64,000 nt of DNA from CBDDYU01 sp965235655 (GCA_965235655.1 CBDDYU010000002.1:124001-188000), one strand, 5' to 3'; shown: positions 37,373-46,083, numbered from the stretch's first letter. Numbers and translations are program-made. Notes: a model not told the origin generated them from the letters alone.

Positions 37373-38479
37373 TTATTGCAATTTCGAAATAATTGCATTA
37401 CCCATTTGAGAGGTTGATACTTCTTTTGTGCCCTCAGATAAAATATCTTTGGTTCTTAATCCATCATTTAAAACATCTTGAACAGCTTTTTCCAAAGAAT
37501 CTGCCTCATTATCTAAATCTAAAGAATATCTAAGAGCCATTGCAAAACTTAAAATACTAGCAATCGGATTTGCTATACCTTTCCCTGCGATATCAGGGGC
37601 AGAACCATGAATTGGCTCATACATAGCACGCATTTCGCCATCTTTATTTTTAGCTCCTAGAGAAGCCGAAGGTAGAAGTCCTAAAGACCCAGTAAGCATA
37701 GAGGCTTGATCAGAAAGCATATCACCAAATAAATTATCAGTTACAATTACATCAAATTGTTTTGGATTTCTTAAAAGCTGCATTGCACAATTATCTGCTA
37801 ACATATGACTTAATTCGACATCTTTATATTCACTGTCATGTAAAGCCTGCACCTCTTCTCTCCAAAGTAAGCCAGCCTCCATAACATTAGATTTTTCACA
37901 TGACGTAACTTTATTTGATCTTTTTTTTGCAAGATCAAAAGCTACTCTAGCAACTCTAATAATCTCGCTGCTGGTATAAGTATGAGTGTTAATTCCTTTT
38001 CTCTCACCATTTTCAATTGGCTTAATACCTCTAGGTTCTCCAAAATAAATTCCGCCTGTAAGCTCTCTTACGATCATAATATCTAATCCTGAAACTATTT
38101 CTGGTTTTAAAGTTGATGCATCAACTAACTGTTCAAAACAAATAGCTGGTCTTAAATTTGCAAATAATTTTAATTCTTTTCTTAATTTTAATAATGCTCT
38201 TTCAGGTTTTTTTGAAAATTCCACAGAATCCCATTTAGGACCACCCACAGCTCCAAGCATAATTACAGCACTTTCTAAAGCTTTATAAAAAACCTCATCT
38301 GTAATAGGTGTTCCATGTTTGTCATAAGAACATCCTCCTGCTAAATCTTCATCAATTTCAAAGTCTAAAGACTTATTGTCATTAAACCAATTGATAATTT
38401 TTTTTACTTCTCCTATTACTTCTGGGCCTATACCATCTCCCGGTAATAATAATATTTTTCTTTTTTTAACTTTAATCAT
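37373..38479 (-). CDS. leuB: 3-isopropylmalate dehydrogenase
   Basis: A 368-residue beta-decarboxylating dehydrogenase. The start LLPGDGIGPEV, the mid-protein VRELTGGIYFGEPRG and the C-terminal EPIHGSAPDIAGKGIANP are unmistakable. It oxidises isopropylmalate to the leucine 2-keto acid using NAD. It overlaps leuD by eight bases. It is the last of leuC-leuD-leuB. Confidence 0.97.
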   Translation of the reverse strand: MIKVKKRKILLLPGDGIGPEVIGEVKKIINWFNDNKSLDFEIDEDLAGGCSYDKHGTPITDEVFYKALESAVIMLGAVGGPKWDSVEFSKKPERALLKLRKELKLFANLRPAICFEQLVDASTLKPEIVSGLDIMIVRELTGGIYFGEPRGIKPIENGERKGINTHTYTSSEIIRVARVAFDLAKKRSNKVTSCEKSNVMEAGLLWREEVQALHDSEYKDVELSHMLADNCAMQLLRNPKQFDVIVTDNLFGDMLSDQASMLTGSLGLLPSASLGAKNKDGEMRAMYEPIHGSAPDIAGKGIANPIASILSFAMALRYSLDLDNEADSLEKAVQDVLNDGLRTKDILSEGTKEVSTSQMGNAIISKLQ

Positions 38480-39077
38480 TGAATATCCAAGGCTTCTGAT
38501 TTTTTAAATTGTTTTCAAATGTTTCAATTTTATCTGATTTTTTCAAAGATAAAGCGATGTCGTCTAAACCTTCGAGCAAACATTTTTTCTTAAATGGATC
38601 AATTTCAAATTGAATCTCACTATTTCCATAAATTATTTTTTCATCATTTAAATCTATCGAAATTTCTTCTTTTCTATTAGAATATTCTGACAGTTCTTTA
38701 ATTTTATCTTCTTCTAGAATAATTGGTAAAATTCCATTCTTAAAACAATTATTATAAAAAATATCTGCATAACTTGAACTTATTACACAAGTAATACCAA
38801 AATCTAAAAGTGCCCACGGCGCATGTTCTCTTGACGATCCACAACCAAAATTTTTACCAGCAATTAATATTTTGGAACTGTTGTGTGGATTTTGATTTAA
38901 AATAAAATCTTCAATTACTTGTCCTTGATCGTCATATCTCATTTCAAAAAATAGGTTTTTGCCAAGCCCAGTTCTTTTAATTGTTTTTAAAAATTGTTTT
39001 GGAATAATCATATCTGTATCAATATTTACTATTGGTAGATAAGCTGGAATACTTTTTAATTTATTGAATTTTTGCAT
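38472..39077 (-). CDS. leuD: 3-isopropylmalate dehydratase small subunit
   Basis: A 201-residue LeuD. NIDTDMIIPKQFL near 18-30 and the AGKNFGCGSSREHAPWAL block near 72-89 are the swivelling-domain signatures. With LeuC it isomerises 2-isopropylmalate to 3-isopropylmalate. The ATG abuts the leuC stop and the end overlaps leuB. Confidence 0.97.
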   Translation of the reverse strand: MQKFNKLKSIPAYLPIVNIDTDMIIPKQFLKTIKRTGLGKNLFFEMRYDDQGQVIEDFILNQNPHNSSKILIAGKNFGCGSSREHAPWALLDFGITCVISSSYADIFYNNCFKNGILPIILEEDKIKELSEYSNRKEEISIDLNDEKIIYGNSEIQFEIDPFKKKCLLEGLDDIALSLKKSDKIETFENNLKNQKPWIFND

Positions 39078-40481
39078 TTAATTCTGATACTTTCTGACAT
39101 CATCTAAACTTCCAGCAATTGCTGCGGCTGCTGCCATACCTGGGCTAACTAAATGTGTTCTGCCCCCTCTACCCTGTCTACCTTCAAAATTTCGATTTGA
39201 AGTGGATGCACATCTTTCTTCTGGTTTTAGTTTATCAGCATTCATGGCTAAGCACATAGAACATCCAGGTTCTCTCCATTCAAATCCTGAATTAATAAAT
39301 ATTTTATCTAAACCTTCTTGCTCTGCCTGTTCTTTTACTAAACCTGAGCCTGGAACTACCATTGCATGAACATGGTTTGCTTTCTTTTTATCTTTTAATA
39401 TTTTTGCAGCTTCTCTTAAATCTTCAATTCTGCCATTTGTACAACTACCAATAAAAACTTTATCAATTTTAATATCTTTTGCTGCCATATCTGGTTTTAA
39501 ACCCATATATTTTAAAGCTCTTTCAATAGAATTTTTTTTATCTTCATCTTGTTCATTAGCTGGATTAGGAACGGTGCCATCAATTGTAATTACATCTTGT
39601 GGAGAAGTTCCCCAAGTAATCATAGGTAAAATTTCATTTGCATTTAAACTAATCTCTTTATCAAACTTAGCACCATCATCAGTTTTAAGTGTTTTCCAAT
39701 ATTCTAGTGCCTTATTCCAATTATCTCCTTTTGGTGACATTGGTTTATTTTTTAAGTACTCAAATATTTTTTCATCAGGGGCTATCAAGCCTGCTCTAGC
39801 ACCTCCTTCAATAGTCATATTGCAAATTGTCATTCTTTGCTCAACACTTAAGGATCTGATCAAGTCTCCAGCATATTCAACTACGCATCCTGTGCCACCT
39901 GCTGTTCCTATTTTTCCAATAATTTGAAGAATTACATCTTTAGAAGTAACTCCTAATGGTAATTTTCCGTTTACATTTATTCTAAAATTTTTAGCTTTTT
40001 TTTGAACCAAAGTCTGTGTTGCTAAAACATGTTCAACTTCTGATGTCCCAATTCCAAAAGCCAGTGCACCAAAGGCTCCATGAGTAGCGGTATGACTATC
40101 TCCACAAACTATAACTGTTCCAGGTTGTGTAAATCCTTGTTCTGGTCCAATGATATGTACAATACCTTGTCTTTTATCATTCATACCAAATAGTTGGACA
40201 CCAAACTCTTTGCAGTTTGCCTCCAAAGTGTCTACTTGTATTTTTGACTCCTTGTCTGCAATCCCTTTTGATCTGTCTGTAGTTGGAACATTGTGATCAG
40301 CAACAGCTAAAGTAAGGCTTGGATGCCTAACTTTTCTATTTGAATTCCTTAAACCCTCAAATGCCTGTGGACTTGTTACCTCATGCACTAAATGTCTATC
40401 TACAAAAAGTAATGCAGTTCCATCTTCTTGTTGATCAACTAAATGATCATTCCAAATTTTATCGTAAAGTGTTGTAGACAT
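39078..40481 (-). CDS. leuC: 3-isopropylmalate dehydratase large subunit
   Basis: A 467-residue aconitase-family enzyme. The 4Fe-4S ligands are in FIGSCTNGR and in CSMCLAMN. LFVDRHLVHEVTSPQAFEGL at the N-terminus is typical LeuC. It works with LeuD in leucine synthesis. It lies 12 bases after rplS, the conserved alphaproteobacterial rplS-leuC junction. Confidence 0.97.
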   Translation of the reverse strand: MSTTLYDKIWNDHLVDQQEDGTALLFVDRHLVHEVTSPQAFEGLRNSNRKVRHPSLTLAVADHNVPTTDRSKGIADKESKIQVDTLEANCKEFGVQLFGMNDKRQGIVHIIGPEQGFTQPGTVIVCGDSHTATHGAFGALAFGIGTSEVEHVLATQTLVQKKAKNFRINVNGKLPLGVTSKDVILQIIGKIGTAGGTGCVVEYAGDLIRSLSVEQRMTICNMTIEGGARAGLIAPDEKIFEYLKNKPMSPKGDNWNKALEYWKTLKTDDGAKFDKEISLNANEILPMITWGTSPQDVITIDGTVPNPANEQDEDKKNSIERALKYMGLKPDMAAKDIKIDKVFIGSCTNGRIEDLREAAKILKDKKKANHVHAMVVPGSGLVKEQAEQEGLDKIFINSGFEWREPGCSMCLAMNADKLKPEERCASTSNRNFEGRQGRGGRTHLVSPGMAAAAAIAGSLDDVRKYQN

Positions 40482-40493
40482 TGAAAAAAAAAA

Positions 40494-41000
40494 TTATTTT
40501 TTTTCTGAAGTGCTTTCTGGTTTTTGCTCTGCAGGAGCTTCTGATTTTACCTCATTAGCATTTTCTGCTTCTTGAGTAACAGGAGCTAAGTTTTCTTCAG
40601 TTACAGTTTCAGGTTTTGCCTCTATATCAATACCAATTTTCTTTCTAATTTTTTCTGCAATTCTAGCTGACTTACCAGTTCTATCTCTTAAATAATAAAG
40701 CTTAGCTCTTCTAACTTTTCCAGATCTAATTACTTTAATTGAGTCAATTACTGGACCATACAAAGGGAAAGTTCTCTCAACACCTTCTCCAAAAGAAATT
40801 TTTCTCACTGTGAATGAAGAATTTATATCTCTATTCTTTTTTGCTATACAAACACCTTCGAAATATTGAATTCTTTCTTTTTTACCTTCTGTAATTCTAA
40901 CACCAACTTTAATTACATCACCAGGATGGAATTCAGGTATTTTCTTTTCTGATAAAATTTTCTTAACGTTATGTTGATTAATTTCTTCTATATTTTTCAT
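40494..41000 (-). CDS. rplS: 50S ribosomal protein L19 with long acidic tail
   Basis: A 168-residue L19 counted from the ATG at 41000 (an in-frame TTG at 41012 would add four residues). The L19 core runs about 1-115, with FHPGDVIKVGVRITEG, then ERTFPLYGPVIDSIKVI and KAKLYYLRDR-like YYLRDRTGKSARI. About 50 extra C-terminal residues are rich in Glu, Ala and Pro (for example SEAPAEQKPESTSEKK at the end). L19 sits at the 30S-50S interface. S16, two genes away, has a similar tail. Confidence 0.94.
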   Translation of the reverse strand: MKNIEEINQHNVKKILSEKKIPEFHPGDVIKVGVRITEGKKERIQYFEGVCIAKKNRDINSSFTVRKISFGEGVERTFPLYGPVIDSIKVIRSGKVRRAKLYYLRDRTGKSARIAEKIRKKIGIDIEAKPETVTEENLAPVTQEAENANEVKSEAPAEQKPESTSEKK

Positions 41001-41013
41001 AGTATTTAACAAA

Positions 41014-41700
41014 TTAGTTTCTCTTATATTTTTCCCACAAATCTGGTCTTCGGACGCGTGTTATAGCCTCAGATTGAGATAAACGCCAGTCTTTAATTTT
41101 GTTGTGATCTCCCGATAATAGCACATCTGGTACACTTTTTTGCTCCCAAATTTGCGGTTTTGTGTACTGAGGATATTCTAACAATCCATTTTGGAAAGTC
41201 TCATCGCTAGTAGATTTTTCGTTGCCTAATACTCCAGGTAATAATCTTAAAATACTATCGATAACGACTAATGCTGCTGTTTCTCCACCAGATAAAACAA
41301 AGTCTCCAATGCTAATTTCTTCAATATTTCTAGTCTCTAAAACTCTTTCATCAACACCCTCAAAGTGTCCACAGATTAAAGATATTGATTTTTCATTAGC
41401 AAGATCTTGAGCATAATTTTGATCGAATTTTTTACCTTTCGGAGATAAATAAAAAATCCTTTCACCTTCAATTTTATTAATATCCAAAGATTTTGCTAAC
41501 ACATCAGGTTTTAATAACATTCCAGAGCCTCCTCCATAAGGATTATCATCAACAGTTTTGTGCTTATCCTCTGCAGCATCTCTAATATTTACAACTTTTA
41601 AATCCCAAAGTTTTTTTGTTAAGGCCTTTCCATAAAGACCTTTATCCAGAGGTCCTGGAAAAACTTCAGGATAAAGCGTAAAAACTTGAGCTTTCCACAT
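41014..41700 (-). CDS. trmD: tRNA (guanine-N1)-methyltransferase TrmD
   Basis: A 228-residue SPOUT methyltransferase. It starts MWKAQVFTLYPEVFPG, carries CGHFEGVDERV and the knot segment ISIGDFVLSGGE, and ends in LRRRPDLWE-like ITRVRRPDLWEKY. It makes m1G37 on tRNA to prevent frameshifting. The usual order is rpsP-rimM-trmD-rplS; here trmD follows rpsP by 14 bases and rimM is missing from the locus. Confidence 0.96.
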   Translation of the reverse strand: MWKAQVFTLYPEVFPGPLDKGLYGKALTKKLWDLKVVNIRDAAEDKHKTVDDNPYGGGSGMLLKPDVLAKSLDINKIEGERIFYLSPKGKKFDQNYAQDLANEKSISLICGHFEGVDERVLETRNIEEISIGDFVLSGGETAALVVIDSILRLLPGVLGNEKSTSDETFQNGLLEYPQYTKPQIWEQKSVPDVLLSGDHNKIKDWRLSQSEAITRVRRPDLWEKYKRN

Positions 41701-41714
41701 AGTTAAAAATTATA

Positions 41715-42203
41715 TTATTTTTCCTCTGATGGAGCTTCTGCTGCTGGAGCTGCTTCTGCTGGTGCTTCTGTTGTTGGAGCTGCTTCTGCTGGTGCTTCTG
41801 CTGCTGGAGCTGCTTCTGCTGGTGCTTCTGCTGCTGGAGCTGCTTCTGCTGGTGCTGCCGCTTTTGGAGCTTCAGTCTTAGGAGCTTCTTCACCATCTTT
41901 TTTTCTATCTTTTTTAGGAATCGCTTTTTGAGGGTTATTACCATTTGCAGGCATTGGCATTATTTCTTGTTCACCCAATATTCTTGCAACTCTAGTTGTT
42001 GGTTGTGCACCTTGGCCTAACCAATATTTAATTCTCTCAGCCTCAAGACCAATTCTTTCTTTTTTATCTTTTGGCAAAAGAGGGTTAAAAAAACCTACTT
42101 TTTCTATAAATCTTCCATCTCTTGCAAAACGACTATCTGCTACTACAACCTTATATACAGGTCTTTTCTTTGTTCCACCTCTTGATAACCTCAATTTTAA
42201 CAT
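41715..42203 (-). CDS. rpsP: 30S ribosomal protein S16 with repetitive C-terminal tail
   Basis: A 162-residue S16. The conserved body (1-85) begins MLKLRLSRGGTKKRPVYKVV. It is followed by a lysine-rich linker and a tail built of four copies of APAEAAPAAE (117-156), ending APSEEK. Normal S16 is 80-90 residues, though alphaproteobacterial S16 often carry extra tail. It has a good Shine-Dalgarno (GGAG five bases before the ATG). It stands between ffh and trmD. Confidence 0.94.
   Translation of the reverse strand: MLKLRLSRGGTKKRPVYKVVVADSRFARDGRFIEKVGFFNPLLPKDKKERIGLEAERIKYWLGQGAQPTTRVARILGEQEIMPMPANGNNPQKAIPKKDRKKDGEEAPKTEAPKAAAPAEAAPAAEAPAEAAPAAEAPAEAAPTTEAPAEAAPAAEAPSEEK
41736..41855 (-). repeat. 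30-bp tandem repeat, four copies, in the rpsP tail
   Basis: Four in-frame 30-bp units encode APAEAAPAAE, with the third unit varied to TTE at its end. The units are nearly identical at DNA level and are far richer in G and C than the surroundings. The repeat length is a multiple of three, so gain or loss of a copy only changes tail length. Slippage between strains is expected. Confidence 0.93.
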
Positions 42204-42216
42204 TTACTCTCCTTAT

Positions 42217-43575
42217 TTATTTTAGTTGATTAAATAATTCTGGAGGTATTCCTTTATCAGACATACCTTTCAGATTTCCTTTAGACATCTTTTTCATCAT
42301 CTCAGACATCATTTTAAATTGCTTTAACAATTTATTGATAGTGGCAGAATCTGTTCCTGAACCATTAGCAATTCTTTTTTTTCTTGAACCATTAATTATT
42401 TTTGGGTTCTCTCTTTCTTTTTTTGTCATAGACAAAATAATAGCTTCATTTTTTGTTATTATACTTTCATCAATACCAGCAGACTCCATTTGGGATTTAA
42501 TTTTTGAAACACCTGGCATAAATGACATTATCCCTTCTATCCCTCCCATTTTTTTCATTTGTCTTAACTGAGTTAAATAATCTTCCATAGAAAACTCACC
42601 TTTTTTTAAGTTTTCTTCAGTCTTTTTAATATTTTCTTCACCAAGATCCTGAGCAGCTTTTTCAACAAGAGATACGATATCTCCCATACCTAAAATTCTA
42701 TTAGCTATTCGATCAGGGTGAAATACCTCAAAATTATCAATTTTTTCTCCGATTCCTAAAAACTTAATTGGAACTTGAGACACATACTTCATACTGACTG
42801 CAGCACCACCTCTAGCATCACCATCAGCTCTAGTTAAAATTATTCCGGATAAATTTACTGTATTTTTAAATTCTTTTGCTACCGAAGCTGCTACTTGCCC
42901 AGTTAAAGAGTCAGCTACTAAGAAGGTTTCTGTGGGGTTTATAACACTTTCAATTTGCTTAATTTCACTCATCATCTGTAAATCTATTTGAGTTCTTCCT
43001 GCAGTATCAAATAATATTATTTCAGCACCATTAAGGTTAGCGGCACTTACGGCTCTTCGACATATATCTATTGGCTGTTGACCACTAATTATTGGCAGAG
43101 TTAGAATACTGCTCTGTTCTCCAAGTGCTTTTAATTGTTCTTGAGCGGCTGGTCTGTAAATGTCTAAACTAACCATCATTACTTTTTTCTTTTTTTGATT
43201 TTCTAAGTATTTGGCTAATTTTGCAGTAGTAGTTGTTTTACCAGAGCCCTGAAGTCCAACCAACATCATTGATACTGGGGGAACAGCATTTAAATTAATT
43301 TCATCATTTTTTTCACCTAGAAGATTTACAAGCTCATCATAAACAATCTTGACGATCATATCGCCTGGGGAGGTAGATCTAATGATTTCTTGACCTAAAG
43401 CCTTAGGTTTTACTTTTTCAATAAAGTCTTTTGCAACATCTAGTGAAACATCAGCCTCTAATAAAGCTTGTCTTATCCCCCGCAATCCTTCATCTACTTG
43501 TTTTTCATCAAGCGAAGGTGCTTTTTTTAAAGAAGAAAAAATTTCTTCGAATTTATTTGTTAAGTTTTCAAACAT
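42217..43575 (-). CDS. ffh: Signal recognition particle protein Ffh
   Basis: A 452-residue SRP54. The N domain is followed by the G domain with GLQGSGKT at about 107-114, DTAGRTQ and TRADGDARGGA. The methionine-rich M domain runs from about 290. It binds signal sequences and 4.5S RNA for co-translational membrane targeting. An in-frame GTG at 43602 would add nine residues, but that stretch lies inside stable hairpins of the leader. The ATG at 43575 matches the family's MFENLTNKF start. FtsY, its receptor, is on the other side of the same spacer. Confidence 0.95.
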   Translation of the reverse strand: MFENLTNKFEEIFSSLKKAPSLDEKQVDEGLRGIRQALLEADVSLDVAKDFIEKVKPKALGQEIIRSTSPGDMIVKIVYDELVNLLGEKNDEINLNAVPPVSMMLVGLQGSGKTTTTAKLAKYLENQKKKKVMMVSLDIYRPAAQEQLKALGEQSSILTLPIISGQQPIDICRRAVSAANLNGAEIILFDTAGRTQIDLQMMSEIKQIESVINPTETFLVADSLTGQVAASVAKEFKNTVNLSGIILTRADGDARGGAAVSMKYVSQVPIKFLGIGEKIDNFEVFHPDRIANRILGMGDIVSLVEKAAQDLGEENIKKTEENLKKGEFSMEDYLTQLRQMKKMGGIEGIMSFMPGVSKIKSQMESAGIDESIITKNEAIILSMTKKERENPKIINGSRKKRIANGSGTDSATINKLLKQFKMMSEMMKKMSKGNLKGMSDKGIPPELFNQLK

Positions 43576-43690
43576 ATTTATTACGCACAGCAGTAATCGC
43601 ACTAGTGGGCGAACCCTCGCTGACTAGTGTCGATCTCTTTGTTTCCAAAGACACCGCAAATTTAACGTTTTTGCGGAAACGGGGTCAAAT
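43576..43690 (-). ncRNA. Candidate structured RNA: three-hairpin leader of ffh
   Basis: Read on the minus strand, the spacer before ffh folds into three successive hairpins. The first has GUUUCC paired with GGAAAC (43680-43675 and 43646-43641), enclosing GCAAA with UUUGC and a nine-base bulge on one side. The second has ACUAGU with ACUAGU (43628-43623 and 43606-43601), enclosing GCGA, loop GGGU and UCGC. The third has AUUAC with GUAAU (43597-43593 and 43584-43580), ending four bases before the ffh ATG. The segment is much richer in G and C than nearby spacers. It lacks the SRP RNA GGAAGGAAGC region, so it is not 4.5S RNA. A cis-regulatory element is likely but unproven. Confidence 0.6.
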
Positions 43691-43714
43691 TATAATAGAG
43701 GTTCAAAAAGTCAA
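43689..43714 (-). promoter_or_regulatory. Possible ffh promoter, shared -10 palindrome with dapF
   Basis: ATTATAAT (43689-43696) contains TATAAT on both strands. On the minus strand the start would fall near 43682, at the foot of the first leader hairpin. TTGACT (43714-43709) lies upstream, but the spacer of 14 bases is short. On the plus strand TATAAT would serve dapF with no clear -35. The -10 is convincing, the rest is tentative. Confidence 0.4.
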
Positions 43715-43736
43715 TAAATAAGTTAAATAACTATAT

Positions 43737-44561
43737 ATGGATATAAAAGCATTTAAAATGGATGGTTTAGGTAATGATTTTGTCATCATTGATAACAGAA
43801 CCAATAAAATCAATCTTTCAAATGAACAGATAGTTAAAATCTGTGATAGAGAATTTATAGGTTGCGATCAATTAATAATTATAAAAAATAATAGCGATAC
43901 TGATGCATCCGTAGAGTTTTTTAATTCTGATGGCAGTCCCTCTGGAGCTTGTGGAAATGGAACTAGGTGTGTGGCTGATTTGTTATCTAAAGAGAAGAAT
44001 AAAAATACAATTATAATTACCACAGAGTCTGGCAACTTAAGTTCAGAAATATTGAGTAATAATCTTGTAACCACTCAAATTGGGATTGCTAAAACAGGAT
44101 GGAGTGAAATTCCATTATCTAAAAATATTGATACTAAAAATTTAAATTTAAAACTTCTAGATAAAGAAAATAATGAATTTTATGGTGGAATGGCAATTAA
44201 TGTTGGAAATCCTCATTTAATATTTTTTGTTAAAGATATTGAAAAATTTGACATTAAAAAAATTGGTCCACAATTTGAAGTACATGAGCTTTTTCCAGAA
44301 AAATGCAATGTGACTATAGCGGAAGTTATTAATAAAGATTTAATTAAAGTCAAAGTTTGGGAAAGAGGAGCAGGTCTTACGAAAGCATGTGGTACAGCTG
44401 CTTGTGCAACAGCTGTGGCTGGAAAATTAAATAATTTTACTGAAAATAAAGTTGATATCCAATTTAACTCTGGAAATTTATCTATTTTAATTGATGAACA
44501 AGATATAATTCATATGAAAGGACCTGTTTCCAACATTGAAGAAATTGAAATTAAATTATAA
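43737..44561 (+). CDS. dapF: Diaminopimelate epimerase
   Basis: A 274-residue DapF. The two catalytic cysteines are C72 in GACGNGTRC and C218 in KACGTAAC, and the start FKMDGLGNDFVIID is typical. It makes meso-diaminopimelate for lysine and peptidoglycan. Its stop overlaps the ftsY ATG by one base. In many alphaproteobacteria a MiaB-like methylthiotransferase gene lies between dapF and ftsY, but none is here. Confidence 0.96.
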   Translation: MDIKAFKMDGLGNDFVIIDNRTNKINLSNEQIVKICDREFIGCDQLIIIKNNSDTDASVEFFNSDGSPSGACGNGTRCVADLLSKEKNKNTIIITTESGNLSSEILSNNLVTTQIGIAKTGWSEIPLSKNIDTKNLNLKLLDKENNEFYGGMAINVGNPHLIFFVKDIEKFDIKKIGPQFEVHELFPEKCNVTIAEVINKDLIKVKVWERGAGLTKACGTAACATAVAGKLNNFTENKVDIQFNSGNLSILIDEQDIIHMKGPVSNIEEIEIKL

Positions 44562-45478
44562 TGGGATTTTTTGACAAATTTAAAATTGGTTTTAAGAAAA
44601 GCGCATCTGCATTTACCTCTGGTTTAAAAGAAATAATCATCAAAAAAGAGATTGATGATAAGACTTTAGATCAAATTGAAGAATATTTAATTCGATCTGA
44701 TGTAGGAGTGTTAGCTGCTGAGGATATAAAAAAAATAATTTCAGAAAAAAAAATTGATCCAAAAAAAAATATTAATGATGAGGTTAATTTAATCTTAAAA
44801 GAATATATCATTTCTATAATGCAACCTCTCGAGAACCAAGAATTTTTTAAAAAAAAAGACAAACTAAATGCAACATTAATTTCAGGTGTCAATGGAGTTG
44901 GTAAGACAACCACTATAGGCAAAATAAGTAAAATTTTAAAAAATAACGGCAATAAAATAATGCTTGCTGCTTCAGATACTTTTAGGGCAGCAGCTATAGA
45001 ACAGTTGGAAAATTGGGCAAATAAAGTTGGAGTTGAAATAACAAAATCATCCCAAGGTTCAGACCCAGCTGCAGTTGCATACAAAGCAATAGATGAAGCT
45101 TTGAAAAACAACTTTGATCAGGTTTTAATTGATACTGCTGGAAGATTACAAAATAAGAAAAATTTAATGGAAGAATATAAAAAAATTGCGAACGTAACTA
45201 AAAAAATTGATATTAATGCACCGCATGATGTAATTTTAATTTTAGATGCCACATCAGGTCAAAATGTATTAAATCAAGTTGAAGAATTTAATAAGATAAT
45301 ACCAATTACAGGAATAATTATGACCAAACTAGATGGTACTGCCAAAGGAGGTATTCTTCTAGCAGTTGCAAAAAAATATAAGCTACCCATTATTGCTTTG
45401 GGATTAGGAGAAAAAGAAGACGATTTACAAATTTTTGAAGCTGAAAAATTTGCAGATGCTTTTATTCAGACTAATTAA
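44561..45478 (+). CDS. ftsY: Signal recognition particle receptor FtsY
   Basis: A 305-residue SRP GTPase. A short NG-type N-terminus is followed by GVNGVGKTTT near 109-118, AASDTFRAAAIEQL, DTAGRLQNK and TKLDGTAKGG. It lacks the long acidic A domain of E. coli FtsY, being just the NG core, as in many alphaproteobacteria. It receives the ribosome-SRP complex at the membrane. Its 3' end overlaps the convergent secreted hypothetical gene by 8 bp. Confidence 0.95.
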   Translation: MGFFDKFKIGFKKSASAFTSGLKEIIIKKEIDDKTLDQIEEYLIRSDVGVLAAEDIKKIISEKKIDPKKNINDEVNLILKEYIISIMQPLENQEFFKKKDKLNATLISGVNGVGKTTTIGKISKILKNNGNKIMLAASDTFRAAAIEQLENWANKVGVEITKSSQGSDPAAVAYKAIDEALKNNFDQVLIDTAGRLQNKKNLMEEYKKIANVTKKIDINAPHDVILILDATSGQNVLNQVEEFNKIIPITGIIMTKLDGTAKGGILLAVAKKYKLPIIALGLGEKEDDLQIFEAEKFADAFIQTN

Positions 45479-46034
45479 TTAAATTGCTTGAAATTAAAGG
45501 TTTATAATAGCCACATTTATAATTTTCCTCAAACTGCAAGTGACCACATTTTTTTGCTATTGATGAAATAATAAAATCAAGTTTTCCATTTGATGGATAA
45601 AGTTCAAGTTTTTTACTATGAATATCAAATTTAAAATTTGCATTAATATTCTTGATCGCACTTACCATAACTAAAGTTGTATCATCCTTTAAAAGATAAT
45701 AAGCAAAATCATCTGGAAAAACTGGAAAGTCATATTCTTGCAACAGATGCCTTGCTTGTGAGGGAAACCATTCATATGAAATTAATGGATCAGAAGAATT
45801 AGTTTCATAGTTATGAATATAAAGATCTTTTGGATAATCACTTATATAATTTGAATTTTCTCCTTTCGCTAAAATAGCTTTTTCTCTAGTTTTAAAGTAA
45901 AGAGCAAAATTTTTATTATGAGAATTCATTTGATCGATATAAAATAAATCATCTGCTGAAAAATTTTCTTCATTAGAAAATGAATTATTTTGAATTAACA
46001 AATTCAATAAAAATATAAATAAAACTTTTTTCAC
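45471..46034 (-). CDS. Secreted hypothetical protein, GTG start
   Basis: A 187-residue protein I do not recognise. It begins with a signal peptide (KKVLFIFLLNLLIQNNSFS, cut near 20) and continues as a soluble domain with aromatic-rich patches (YEWFPSQARHLL). There are two cysteines near the C-terminus (CGHLQFEENYKCGYY) that could form a disulfide in the periplasm. No ATG exists before the signal peptide, so the start is GTG at 46034. It overlaps the end of ftsY by eight bases. It does not look functionally tied to either neighbour. Confidence 0.75.
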   Translation of the reverse strand: MKKVLFIFLLNLLIQNNSFSNEENFSADDLFYIDQMNSHNKNFALYFKTREKAILAKGENSNYISDYPKDLYIHNYETNSSDPLISYEWFPSQARHLLQEYDFPVFPDDFAYYLLKDDTTLVMVSAIKNINANFKFDIHSKKLELYPSNGKLDFIISSIAKKCGHLQFEENYKCGYYKPLISSNLIN

Positions 46035-46083
46035 AATTCAATTTTAGAAAAAAAGTTTGTAATATATTTGTTTAGAATGTGGC

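Noticed and set aside
41666..41944. An ORF in another frame across the rpsP repeat, giving a Gln/Lys-rich repetitive peptide.
   Set aside because: It is simply the shifted reading of the 30-bp S16 repeat, and its own ends run through unrelated genes.
43576..43602. A longer Ffh starting at the GTG 43602.
   Set aside because: The added residues have no counterpart in the family and the DNA is part of stable hairpins, so it is better read as leader.
43576..43690. 4.5S (SRP) RNA or a tRNA in the ffh spacer.
   Set aside because: The GGAAGGAAGC SRP core is absent, and although GGGTTCG occurs, no acceptor stem or T-arm with a seven-base loop can be drawn.
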